Below are positions 56,161 through 64,000 of a DNA stretch of 64,000 nt, in pieces. The translations under genes were made by a program, and so were the position numbers. The notes under the pieces are model-generated. The model searched no databases. It worked only from the letters and a program-made list of their open reading frames with translations, and was not told the origin of the DNA. The stretch is taken from the NCBI RefSeq assembly GCF_028551255.1, contig NZ_CP117029.1, forward strand, positions 2,232,001-2,296,000, written 5' to 3'. The stretch's first letter is position 1. Every line of letters begins with the position of its first letter. This stretch comes from Vibrio tubiashii (lineage in GTDB: Bacteria; Pseudomonadota; Gammaproteobacteria; Enterobacterales; Vibrionaceae).

Positions 56161-56664
56161 ATGCAAATTCACACTTTAGACAAAGCAGCCATTATCAGCG
56201 AGCTTCAGTTTGGCACGGGTATTAACCATGCCGTACATGAAGGACGCCGAGCTGATTTCGCGCTCATTTTGTCGATGTTTTCTGACGATGTTCGTGACAA
56301 TACCCCGCTTGAAAAGGTCGATGAGATAGATACCAGCGAACAAGCTCTGCGCAAAAAATTTGAGCTGCAAGCGCCGCAACAGCTTCGCTCCGATCAAAGC
56401 TCTTACCAGGTATCGGCAACACAAGCTTCCCTATTTCACAGTTCAGGGCTCCCTAGTACCAAACTGAGCCATTACCTTACCCCTGACGCCTTAACCTATC
56501 TGCCAGAAGACACACATAACCTTCCTGAAGAGGTGTATCACAACCTGTCTGGTCACCAACGTCGTGCAATGGGAGAGAAAGAGCCAAAAGAGTTGATGCC
56601 AATCGATCTTTATAATCAGCTCATAAAAGCTCAGCGCACCTTCCAGATCCAAACCCAAGCTTAA
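56161..56664 (+). CDS. VC2046/SO_2500 family protein
   Basis: This 167-residue cytoplasmic protein matches the VC2046/SO_2500 family by its opening (QIHTLDKAAIISELQFGTGINHAV) and by its place directly after sodB, as in V. cholerae. Its function is unknown. There is no signal peptide or membrane segment. The middle is rich in serine and glutamine. An AACGAGGAAC ribosome-binding region precedes the ATG. Confidence 0.8.
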   Translation: MQIHTLDKAAIISELQFGTGINHAVHEGRRADFALILSMFSDDVRDNTPLEKVDEIDTSEQALRKKFELQAPQQLRSDQSSYQVSATQASLFHSSGLPSTKLSHYLTPDALTYLPEDTHNLPEEVYHNLSGHQRRAMGEKEPKELMPIDLYNQLIKAQRTFQIQTQA

Positions 56665-56868
56665 AGGATCGTATTTGATCACATTTTTCGTGTCTCATTT
56701 TTCGGACTTGCTTAACAATAGGCCTGCATAATGTGAATAGCGCCAAATAATCGAACATTGTCATACTGAGCGAAGAGTTATTTGACGTTATTCACAACTA
56801 AAACACAGTTAATCTACCATGCTATGTGGACATCTTTTAGAGCATGCATTGCTTATGGGGGTAAGCCA

Positions 56869-57531
56869 ATGGATATAAAAAATGCTGTAATTTTAGTGAC
56901 ATCTGCCGGTTCTCAGATCGGAAGTACGCTCGCTTATCACTTTGCCTCGCTTGGTGCAACGCTGGTTTTGTGTGACCGAAAAACACCTCAGCTCGCTCAA
57001 ACCTATCAGCTGTGCCAAGAGATATCAGACAGCGTCTATCAATGCCCTATAGATGATCACTCACTCAGTTCAATCCAATACTTATTCACATTCATGGATC
57101 AAACGATCAAGCGATCCCCCGACGTTTTGATCAACACGCTAACCGCAGAGGCGATGCCGAATATTTTTGATCATCAAGGCAGTGACTTGTTTACCCAAAG
57201 GCTCTCTTTGATGGCTGCGACACTGTTTAGCTTTGGTCAAGCAACCGCCGAAAGAATGCGTGAAGAACAAAAAAATGGCGTGATTGTTAATGTGATTTCT
57301 CACCCTGACTATCAGGATATGTCAGGCTTCGACAATGCAACTTCGATGGTGGCAGGGTTTACCCAGAGCTGGGCTAAAGAACTCACTCCTTTCAACATTC
57401 GCGTTGGCGGCGTTGTCCCTGCTATTGAACACGATAATTCGCATTGGGCAGAAGTACAGGATGAATTGATTCGCAATACCGAATATATCGTCTCTAATGA
57501 TTACTTTAGTGGCAGAGTCATGGCGGCGTAA
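56869..57531 (+). CDS. Degenerate SDR-like protein
   Basis: This 220-residue protein has the SDR fold but lacks the catalytic residues. The start MDIKNAVILVTSAGSQIG is preferred to longer in-frame starts. The cofactor motif is altered (TSAGSQIGSTLA), the NNAG motif reads INTLTA, and the YxxxK site is replaced by FDNATSMVAG. It cannot act as a normal SDR enzyme. It may be a regulatory or scaffold protein or be on the way to loss. It lies about 200 bases after the VC2046-family gene, as in V. cholerae, and converges on the phosphatase gene. Confidence 0.7.
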   Translation: MDIKNAVILVTSAGSQIGSTLAYHFASLGATLVLCDRKTPQLAQTYQLCQEISDSVYQCPIDDHSLSSIQYLFTFMDQTIKRSPDVLINTLTAEAMPNIFDHQGSDLFTQRLSLMAATLFSFGQATAERMREEQKNGVIVNVISHPDYQDMSGFDNATSMVAGFTQSWAKELTPFNIRVGGVVPAIEHDNSHWAEVQDELIRNTEYIVSNDYFSGRVMAA

Positions 57532-57556
57532 CCACACCGCCATTCTACTTACCCAT

Positions 57557-58006
57557 TCACAGGGACTTCAGTACATTCTCTGAAGCTTCTTCTATAAGAT
57601 CCAATACCAGTTCAAAGCCGCTATCCCCGCCGTAATATGGATCGGGGATTTCGTCATATTCAGAATCGGAATAGTCGAGAAACAGTTTTACTTTGTGTTG
57701 TAAGTGCTGAGGACATTGCGCAATTAAATCGGCAAAATTATCTCGATCTGCTGCTAAAACAAGGTCAAAATCTTCGAAATCGCCGCTAACGACTTTACGT
57801 GAACGAATCCCTTTAAATGAGTACCCTCTCCGCTCACCTGCTGCTTTGGCTCTTGAATCTGGTGGGTTTCCTTGGTGATAGCCAATGGTACCAGCCGAGT
57901 CCACCTCCACAGGAATACGGAGTTGCTGCGATTTTGCTCTAAGGATTGCCTCACCAGTAGGAGAGCGGCAGATATTTCCCATACAAACCACTAATAATTT
58001 CTTCAC
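57557..58006 (-). CDS. Low-molecular-weight protein tyrosine phosphatase
   Basis: This 149-residue phosphatase has the P-loop CMGNICRS (nucleophile about C8, arginine about R14) near its start and the general-acid aspartate in DPYYGG. The family removes phosphate from tyrosine residues, often in polysaccharide control, but no kinase partner is adjacent. It is read leftward toward the SDR-like gene. No upstream partner shares its strand. Confidence 0.93.
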   Translation of the reverse strand: MKKLLVVCMGNICRSPTGEAILRAKSQQLRIPVEVDSAGTIGYHQGNPPDSRAKAAGERRGYSFKGIRSRKVVSGDFEDFDLVLAADRDNFADLIAQCPQHLQHKVKLFLDYSDSEYDEIPDPYYGGDSGFELVLDLIEEASENVLKSL

Positions 58007-58097
58007 CTTACCCCCAAAAAATATGAATTCAGTTTCACAAAATAATATTTACGTCTACGCTTTTATAGAACAACGTCAGACTTAAAAGGATTTAACT

Positions 58098-58661
58098 ATG
58101 AAAAGGCTATGTACTGCAATCGCGCTGCTATTACCTCTCTCTACTTTTGCTAACGAATTTGAAGCGGCTCTAACTGAATTTGCAATGAACGATGTAAAAG
58201 CCATCGCTTCCGATGCTGATGTCGTTTCTGCGATCAAGGCACAGAATCAAGAGAGTAGCCAACTCGATCAAAGCCAAATCACCTCATTAGACAATGATTG
58301 GCGCAGTCAGGTTGGTCAATCCAACGCGCCGCTTATCACCAGTAAACTAAGCAGCGAGCTATCGAAAAAACTCGCATCAATGCAAGAGAATAGCCAAGGT
58401 GTCATCACTGAAATTTTTGTTATGGATAACAAAGGGCTAAATGTGGCACAAAGCGCGGTAACTTCAGACTATTGGCAAGGCGATGAAGCGAAATGGCAAC
58501 AAACCTATCTAGTCGGCCCTGATGCTTACCATATCAGCGAAATCGAAGAAGATGAATCGACCCAAATGTTCCAATCTCAAGTGAGCTACGCAATCTCTGA
58601 CCCAAGTTCTGGTCAAGTTATCGGTGCCATTACTGTTGGTGTGAATGTAGAAGAACTCTAA
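58098..58661 (+). CDS. Stand-alone periplasmic Cache-like sensor protein
   Basis: This 187-residue protein has a signal peptide (MKRLCTAIALLLPLSTFA) and then a domain like the periplasmic Cache/PDC sensors. Evidence is ITEIFVMDNKGLNVAQSAVTSDYWQGDEAKWQQTYLVG, followed by SYAISDPSSGQVIGAITVGVNVEEL. It lacks any membrane or signalling domain. It lies 15 bases before a chemoreceptor gene on the same strand. It therefore looks like a soluble ligand receptor that feeds the adjacent chemoreceptor, though this is inferred. Confidence 0.75.
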   Translation: MKRLCTAIALLLPLSTFANEFEAALTEFAMNDVKAIASDADVVSAIKAQNQESSQLDQSQITSLDNDWRSQVGQSNAPLITSKLSSELSKKLASMQENSQGVITEIFVMDNKGLNVAQSAVTSDYWQGDEAKWQQTYLVGPDAYHISEIEEDESTQMFQSQVSYAISDPSSGQVIGAITVGVNVEEL

Positions 58662-58676
58662 CCTTGGAGCCTGTAT

Positions 58677-60224
58677 ATGCGAGTTACGATTAGTAAGCTC
58701 GTTGTTTTCAGTGCGTCGATTCTATCTATTTTCGCTATGGCGACGATTTCATTCTTCAATTGGAACAGCAGTATTGATGCTATTTACAATTTGAATAAAT
58801 CGTCGTACATGCAATCGAGTCACGCTCTAGGTGAACAACTGGCGACCCCAGTCAGGTTTAAGAAGATTGCCAACATAGAAGAGAGAGTAGATATTGCCCT
58901 TCAAGCACAAAATGGCAGTTTGAATGGTATATACATTTTTTTACCTGATCTCACACTACTCTACAGTAGCGACAATGCGTCTCAGCCCGAACTACAAGAA
59001 GCATTGCAAGAGAAAACTGTGCTGACAGATAGTTCTGAACAACATCAAATAGGACTTCCTCTTTTCTCAGGTAAGAAAAACACCTTGGTTGGCTATTTAG
59101 TGACTGATTGGAACTTCACTCAAGCTCAAGGCTTAAGCAGCCAACTAAGCAGCCAGTCGATGATTATAGCTGCCATTTCTGTCATTACCTGTATTGCTGT
59201 TCTGCTGGCTTTACTCAACTCACTTCTTGTTAAACCATTGAAACAGTTAAACTTGCTCTGTGAAGAGCTAAGTTCAGGCGAATGTAATTTGAGCAAACGA
59301 CTCGAATTCAAACGCCAAAACGAACTCGGCCAACTTGCGCGCAGCATGAATCGTTTTATTGAGAAGATGGAGCAAACCCTGATACCGATTCATCAAGGAG
59401 CAGACTCAGTAACATCTATTTCAAAAGACCTCGATCGACATTTAGTCTCTATCAGCAATAAAATCACCCATCAGAGAGATGAAATTAAGAGCACAGTTGA
59501 GTTTAGCGAACAAGCTCAGCACTCGGTCTCATTGGTAAAAGACAATACCTTTGTCACTTCAGAGTCTCTCAATCGTGCGGTGGAAAGTGCTAAAGGTGGC
59601 CAACAACGCCTTCTTAGTGCACTTAACGACAATAAGATGATGGCCGAAAAAAGCGCTCATCTCTCCGAGGCTGCCAACGAAGTTAATAGCCAAGTCATCA
59701 AGGTGACCGAAATTTTGGGTATCATTCGCAATATTGCCGAACAAACCAATTTACTCGCCCTTAATGCAGCGATTGAGGCAGCACGAGCAGGTGAAGAAGG
59801 CCGTGGATTTGCAGTCGTTGCAGACGAAGTCCGCGGCTTAGCGGAAAAAACCTCAGATTCAACCAATCAAGTTGAGGAGATTTTATCTGAACTTGGCAAT
59901 GTGACTAACTCTCTGATTCAAATTACCGAGGAAGGCAGCAGCGCAAGTGAAGCAAGTCTTAACTCAATTGAGGAAGCGGTAGAGGATATAGAGAAGGCGC
60001 TCAAGGATGTCTCTCAAGCCGATCAAATGTGCTCCACCATCGCGGGCTCTTCAGAGTCTCAAATTGATGCCATGTCTGAATTGGTAGAAAGGCTGAATAA
60101 GGTTGATCAACAAATCGACAGCCTTGTGGAAGACTCACACAATATCGAAACCAGTAGTGCTGAACTGTTTTCTCAAGCCAGCAATACTAGCCAACATCTA
60201 TCAAGCTATAATTTAGCCCGATAA
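58677..60224 (+). CDS. Methyl-accepting chemotaxis protein
   Basis: This 515-residue chemoreceptor has membrane segments at about 8-26 and 160-183 with a small periplasmic region of about 130 residues. HAMP (about 184-240) and a signalling domain follow, with hairpin tip [31 protein letters not shown]. It lacks an obvious C-terminal methylation-receptor tail. It is translated directly after the Cache-like gene, suggesting a shared signal. A hairpin follows it before cobO. Confidence 0.87.
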   Translation: MRVTISKLVVFSASILSIFAMATISFFNWNSSIDAIYNLNKSSYMQSSHALGEQLATPVRFKKIANIEERVDIALQAQNGSLNGIYIFLPDLTLLYSSDNASQPELQEALQEKTVLTDSSEQHQIGLPLFSGKKNTLVGYLVTDWNFTQAQGLSSQLSSQSMIIAAISVITCIAVLLALLNSLLVKPLKQLNLLCEELSSGECNLSKRLEFKRQNELGQLARSMNRFIEKMEQTLIPIHQGADSVTSISKDLDRHLVSISNKITHQRDEIKSTVEFSEQAQHSVSLVKDNTFVTSESLNRAVESAKGGQQRLLSALNDNKMMAEKSAHLSEAANEVNSQVIKVTEILGIIRNIAEQTNLLALNAAIEAARAGEEGRGFAVVADEVRGLAEKTSDSTNQVEEILSELGNVTNSLIQITEEGSSASEASLNSIEEAVEDIEKALKDVSQADQMCSTIAGSSESQIDAMSELVERLNKVDQQIDSLVEDSHNIETSSAELFSQASNTSQHLSSYNLAR

Positions 60225-60251
60225 CCTTTTTGATTCATGGTATTTAACCAC

Positions 60252-60285
60252 ACGGTTTTTCGCTATCATGGCGGAAAACCGTTTT
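60252..60285 (+). terminator. Hairpin after the chemoreceptor gene, just before cobO
   Basis: ACGGTTTTTCGC and GCGGAAAACCGT form a 12-bp stem with one T-G pair around a 7-base loop, followed by TTTTACTAT. It lies 18 bases upstream of the cobO ATG, so it may also affect cobO. Confidence 0.65.
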
Positions 60286-60301
60286 ACTATATGGAGTTAT
60301 C

Positions 60302-60907
60302 ATGTCTACGGATAATCAAAAGGAAGATCGCTATAAAGCTCGTCAACAAAAAGTCAAAGCAGAAATCGATGCACGAGTCGCCGCAGCTCAAGAAGAGAAA
60401 GGCCTATTCCTAGTAATCACAGGTAACGGTAAAGGTAAATCAACATCGGGTTTCGGTACGGTAGCACGCGCTGTTGGGCATGGTTTGAAGTGCTCGGTGG
60501 CACAATTTATTAAGGGTACATGGGACAACGGTGAGCGCAACTTGCTGGAAAAACTTGGGGTTGAGTTTCAAGTCATGGGTACAGGCTTTACTTGGGAAAC
60601 CCAAAGTAAAGCGCAAGACACTGAAGCTGCTCAAAAAGTGTGGCAAGAGTGTAAGCGTATGCTGCAAGACGAGTCGATTGATGTCATCCTGTTTGATGAG
60701 ATGACTTATATGGTCAATTATGGCTACATTGAATTAGATGAGCTGGTTGAAGCGCTAAACAATCGCCCTAAGATGCAATCGGTCATCATCACTGGACGCG
60801 GCGCTCATCGCACCTTGACTGAGATGGCAGACACTGTCTCCGAAGTACGTAACGTCAAGCACGCTTTTGAGTCAGGAGTAAAAGCACTCAAAGGTGTTGA
60901 TTGGTAA
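60302..60907 (+). CDS. cobO: Cob(I)alamin adenosyltransferase (CobO/BtuR type)
   Basis: This 201-residue enzyme adds the 5'-deoxyadenosyl group of ATP to cobalamin or corrinoids. The N-terminal P-loop GNGKGKSTSGFG and the FDEMTYMVNYGYIEL segment are diagnostic of the BtuR/CobO/CobP family. It carries no cobalamin riboswitch that I can see. It is preceded by a GGAG site and a hairpin. Confidence 0.94.
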   Translation: MSTDNQKEDRYKARQQKVKAEIDARVAAAQEEKGLFLVITGNGKGKSTSGFGTVARAVGHGLKCSVAQFIKGTWDNGERNLLEKLGVEFQVMGTGFTWETQSKAQDTEAAQKVWQECKRMLQDESIDVILFDEMTYMVNYGYIELDELVEALNNRPKMQSVIITGRGAHRTLTEMADTVSEVRNVKHAFESGVKALKGVDW

Positions 60908-61078
60908 TCCTTAGCTAATTTTATTACGTTCTCTGTATGCAGGGCTAAATCTACTCGGCCCTGCTCTATATCCCATCAGGCTTTTACTCGACCCTAGCCA
61001 AACACGCTCTGACGCTTCGACCTTCGATTTGATCAACTATGCTAACTAGACATGATATCTAACTAGTGGAGTCTGAAC

Positions 61079-61816
61079 ATGGCTATGATTAAAACGATAT
61101 TGATCCTAGCTTGCTCGTTTTGGGCACTTTCAGTCAATGCCAAACTCACGGTCATGACAGAAGACTTTGCCCCGTTTGGCTACTATGATTCGAATGGAGA
61201 ACTGACCGGGATAGGCGTTGAGATCGTTAGGCACTTATTGGATGAACTCGATATCGAAGACGAGATACAAGTGCTGCCTTGGTCTCGGGCAATAAAGGAG
61301 CTAGAAGTATTCCCAAAACGCGCTCTGTTTTGCGTCGCCCGCACCCCAAATCGCAATGACAAGTTTGAATGGGTTGGCCCTATTCTTTCCGACGGTGTCT
61401 ACTTCTTTCACTCAAAACAGTTCGATTCTTCGAAAGATGATTTAGAAAGCGCTAAAAATTGGGACAACATTGCAGTCACCGCTAACTACCCTGAACATCA
61501 GACTTTAGTTAACCTAGGTTTTGAGAATCTTTGGGTAACCAGTCAACCAAACGAAAATGCGCGACTACTGCAATACAACAGAGTCACCGCCATAGTTGCG
61601 GGCGAATTTGCCATACCGAGCTTGCTTAAATCGCAAGGAATAGAGGCGAGTAGCGTTGTTCGCTCAAACATTCAACTCTTCCATATCGACCTCTACATCG
61701 CTTTTTCGAAAGGTACTGATCCCAAAGTTTTGCAGCGGTGGCAACAAGCTCTTGAAGAGTTCCAATCAACAGCGAAATACCACGAAATACGCAAACGCTA
61801 CACAGTATCCAATTAA
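61079..61816 (+). CDS. Periplasmic solute-binding protein (SBP_bac_3 type)
   Basis: This 245-residue protein has a signal peptide (cleavage after VNA at about 21) and a family-3 binding fold. Motifs are VMTEDFAPFGYYDSNGELTGIGVEIVRHLLDEL and ALFCVARTPNRNDKFEWVGPI. Unlike transport operons there is no permease or ATPase next to it. It may be a stand-alone receptor or serve a distant transporter. Ligand is unknown, though amino acids and small organic molecules are typical of the family. Confidence 0.82.
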   Translation: MAMIKTILILACSFWALSVNAKLTVMTEDFAPFGYYDSNGELTGIGVEIVRHLLDELDIEDEIQVLPWSRAIKELEVFPKRALFCVARTPNRNDKFEWVGPILSDGVYFFHSKQFDSSKDDLESAKNWDNIAVTANYPEHQTLVNLGFENLWVTSQPNENARLLQYNRVTAIVAGEFAIPSLLKSQGIEASSVVRSNIQLFHIDLYIAFSKGTDPKVLQRWQQALEEFQSTAKYHEIRKRYTVSN

Positions 61817-61860
61817 CAGCGTAACGGATTACTTGACACGACTAACTCAAGCCTGAACGA

Positions 61861-62652
61861 TTATTGACCTATGATTTTGATGTTTTGTTTGTGCGGGTAA
61901 TTTCCATCCGGCCACTTGTGCGTCGGATAGTGATAATCCTTTGATTCCATCAAGGTCACCACCCCAGGCAGCTTTTCTGTCAGTTCTGCTCTTGTCTTAA
62001 GGCTCAATTCATCAGAAAACAGATCTGCTTTAGACCCCAAATAGCTTGCCGTACTTAGATAAAAAAACTCGACCGTTTTACACGCACTATCACAGGTTGA
62101 GTCATCATATTGATAGTAGCCATGTTCATCGGCAATTTTCCACTGTTGATAGAGCGCACTATTGGTTCGCTTTTGATCGCTAAACAGTTTGGGATACAAA
62201 GATTGCCAACCTGCATTGACGATTAGATGATGGATTTCTTCTTGCGAGGCATCCCGGCGATCGCTTGGATCGGTTTCATCGGCAGAAAGATCTTGACCCA
62301 CGCGCCCATCAATATCCATTGCATCGAAAGCCTCTTCACTAAATCCGCTTTCGCTCATAACCAATACCGCTTGATTGCGACGTAGGTGATCCAGTAGAGC
62401 GGGCTCATCAATAACCCCATCCTGATTATTGTCCAACCACTCGGCAATCACATTTGCCGCATACGCAAGCTTTTGCGAAGTCACTTTCTGCGTTGCACAT
62501 ACAGTGACTGCATCAAACACGATCGCTTTATGAGTAAAGAAGGCTGCAGGACACCCATCGACGTGTTCAGATGTGGTATCAAACTCGCCAGCCGATACGG
62601 TGGACGTCAATGCTGCTGTCATCACTAGTGATGAATATATGAATGCTTTCAT
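61861..62652 (-). CDS. Secreted EF-hand protein
   Basis: I choose ATG 62652 (MKAFIYSSLVMTAALTSTVSA), which has GAGGAGG just upstream and gives a signal peptide. The longer frame from 62730 lacks a signal. The 263-residue protein has an EF-hand-like calcium motif (DNNQDGVIDE) and a second acidic segment DIDGRVGQDLSADE. Function is unknown; cysteines (CPAAFF, CDSACKT) suggest a periplasmic or secreted, disulfide-bonded protein. It lies convergent to the solute-binding gene with about 44 bases between. Confidence 0.75.
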   Translation of the reverse strand: MKAFIYSSLVMTAALTSTVSAGEFDTTSEHVDGCPAAFFTHKAIVFDAVTVCATQKVTSQKLAYAANVIAEWLDNNQDGVIDEPALLDHLRRNQAVLVMSESGFSEEAFDAMDIDGRVGQDLSADETDPSDRRDASQEEIHHLIVNAGWQSLYPKLFSDQKRTNSALYQQWKIADEHGYYQYDDSTCDSACKTVEFFYLSTASYLGSKADLFSDELSLKTRAELTEKLPGVVTLMESKDYHYPTHKWPDGNYPHKQNIKIIGQ

Positions 62653-62756
62653 GCTTCCTCCTCTATTGAAAGTACACCTTATCAATAGCAGAAAGCATTG
62701 ACTGTATGAATGTGTCGTAAGTTTGTCCAAATGGGACTGACAGAAGAAAAGAGTTA

Positions 62757-62784
62757 AAAAAAACGCGCCATAAATGGCGCGTTT
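62757..62784 (-). terminator. asmA-family terminator
   Basis: AAACGCGCCA and TGGCGCGTTT pair around a TAAA loop. On the leftward strand a long T-tract follows. It terminates the AsmA-family gene. Confidence 0.93.
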
Positions 62785-62806
62785 GAAAGTGTAATCGGAA
62801 AGCGGT

Positions 62807-64000
62807 TTAGTTAAACAATCCTTTGATTAAGCTATTAACCGCTTCTTTGGTTTTTTCATCTTTGATTTTTTCACCAAGTTTCTCATCGAGCTTCTTCAAT
62901 CCGCGATCGATCTCTTTTTCAGCTTTTTGCTTAAGTACATCATCAAAGATGAGTTTGAACTTAGGCTGAGCCCAAGAGCCCGAGATATTGATTGGAATCG
63001 TCACATCTTTCAGTTCATCGATGTCTTTACCACCTTGGCCTTTCAGTGAGCCAACGATAGAAGTACTGACTGTGAAGTCGACGGTTTCGTTCAGGTAATT
63101 AGCACTGCCGTTACCGCGGATACGAAGTAGTGGTGACTGCATATGCAGATCATTGGTAGATACATTGCCTTTGTTCAGCTTCAAGGTTGCTTTCATTGCA
63201 CTAAAGTCTGTTTTCTGGACTTCATTACCACCTTCTAGCTTCTCACCTTTGATCTTGGCGTAATTCTCACGAATTAACTGAGCAACGTTAATGCCGTTAA
63301 CTGCGCCATCTTCAAAGTTAATAACGATTGTACCGACTAGATTCTTCTTAATGCCTGTTGGGGTTAAGCTGCTACCTTTCACGTCGACATCAATATTACC
63401 CGTGCCTTCCAACATATCGTTGTTTGCCACATCAATCAGTAGAGGCTGTACTTTTACACCTTTGATGCGTTTTTTCGCGGTGTAGCTTGCTGGTGACTTA
63501 CGCGCATCGAGACGAGCCGTAGCACTGATAGAGCCTTGATATAAGTTTGATGTAAATGACGTCAGTTCTGCCACACCTCGGTTTACCGAGAAGCTCGCCT
63601 TTACGTTCTGAATTTTGGCATTGTTGGCTTTGAATTTGTCGATAGTAATCTGACCTTTCACATCCAACGTTTTCAGCGCAGAGAGATCGGGTTCCACTTC
63701 TTGAGCGGGTTTCTGTGGCGAGGTTGGCGCAGGCTCTGCTTTTTCAGGACTTTGCTGCGGTGCTTCTGAAGCTGGAGCAGTATCAGAGGGAGCTTGCGCC
63801 GGAGCCGCTTTGCCCAATCCTAAAAACTCGTCCAAATCGATATTCGGGCTATGCAAAACAAATCGAACTTTAGGAATATCACCTAACGTCACATCGGCTT
63901 TACCGTCAAACGCCAATGCATTTGCGGTCAGCTTTTCTAGCACAAAACTTAGGTGGCTCTTAGTCAGGTCAAACGACAAGTCTGATGCCATATCTACCTT
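62807..64000 (-). CDS. AsmA family protein, C-terminal part (cut by window edge)
   Basis: The visible 397 residues are the C-terminal part of an AsmA-like protein; the frame stays open to the right edge of the window. The C-terminal AsmA domain is shown by YQGSISATARLDARKSPASY, NINVAQLIRENYAKIKG-like sequence and the SPLLRIRGNGSANYLNETVDFTV segment. A proline/alanine/glutamate-rich linker lies near residues 65-100 of the visible part. AsmA proteins are inner-membrane-anchored, bridge to the outer membrane and affect lipid homeostasis. The full length would be expected around 600-700 residues. The start is not visible. Confidence 0.85.
   Translation of the reverse strand, partial: KVDMASDLSFDLTKSHLSFVLEKLTANALAFDGKADVTLGDIPKVRFVLHSPNIDLDEFLGLGKAAPAQAPSDTAPASEAPQQSPEKAEPAPTSPQKPAQEVEPDLSALKTLDVKGQITIDKFKANNAKIQNVKASFSVNRGVAELTSFTSNLYQGSISATARLDARKSPASYTAKKRIKGVKVQPLLIDVANNDMLEGTGNIDVDVKGSSLTPTGIKKNLVGTIVINFEDGAVNGINVAQLIRENYAKIKGEKLEGGNEVQKTDFSAMKATLKLNKGNVSTNDLHMQSPLLRIRGNGSANYLNETVDFTVSTSIVGSLKGQGGKDIDELKDVTIPINISGSWAQPKFKLIFDDVLKQKAEKEIDRGLKKLDEKLGEKIKDEKTKEAVNSLIKGLFN

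Noticed and set aside
60225..60301. Cobalamin riboswitch before cobO
   Set aside because: The gap is only 77 bases, too short, and holds a simple hairpin instead.

Overview
The window looks like a stretch of chromosome I of a Vibrio species. The gene families and their neighbourhoods (ycgL next to minCDE, adhE next to a marC/ychE-type gene, asd next to an NhaC antiporter, yejK-yejL-yejM, and sodB followed by a VC2046/SO_2500-family gene) are typical of Vibrionaceae. So are the dense set of chemotaxis receptors and the Fur-type, LacI-type and PurR-like palindromes. No phage, plasmid, insertion sequence, CRISPR array or rRNA is visible. Most of the window is housekeeping DNA with a few accessory loci.

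Layout. 1-4069 (minus) is a glucose-type ABC transporter (ATPase cut by the window edge, two permeases, binding protein), followed by a sensor kinase and response regulator (4213-6385) resembling the GtrS/GltR glucose-sensing pair. 6590-9922 (plus) is a small secreted ORF and a large hybrid sensor kinase in the same frame. 10423-14796 holds a NIT-domain chemoreceptor, a DUF2913-like gene and a TPR protein with a dead receiver domain. 15205-22201 has tRNA-Arg, folD, a nucleoside transporter, a LysR regulator, an MltB-type transglycosylase, ycgL and minCDE. Two copies of a dispersed repeat made of small hairpins lie after folD and after minE. 22353-33061 has a chemoreceptor with a duplicated sensor domain, adhE, a MarC-family gene, a voltage-gated K+ channel, asd and nhaC.

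33117-39368 carries an odd lipoprotein, a membrane-anchored HPt protein, yejKLM, tRNA-Pro and tRNA-Ser. 39467-41103 carries a Nudix hydrolase and a histone-deacetylase-like enzyme, divergent from a possible 38-residue membrane peptide preceded by a perfect Fur box. 41448-50943 is a complete beta-glucoside locus: outer-membrane porin, LacI regulator, binding protein, two permeases, cytoplasmic GH1 beta-glucosidase, ABC ATPase and a second LacI regulator. A shared operator-like palindrome precedes the porin and the first regulator. 50994-64000 contains an SDR enzyme, a DUF3080 lipoprotein, topB, grxD, sodB, a VC2046-family gene, a degenerate SDR, a low-molecular-weight tyrosine phosphatase, a stand-alone Cache-like periplasmic protein paired with a chemoreceptor, a cobalamin adenosyltransferase, a solute-binding protein, an EF-hand secreted protein and the C-terminal part of an AsmA-family protein.

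No single dramatic new system is evident. The best leads are the hairpin repeat family, the Fur-box small peptide, the nucleoside transporter with an altered binding motif, the start-codon hairpin of the K+ channel, the duplicated-sensor chemoreceptor, and the orphan phosphorelay parts (a hybrid kinase without HPt and a separate membrane HPt).
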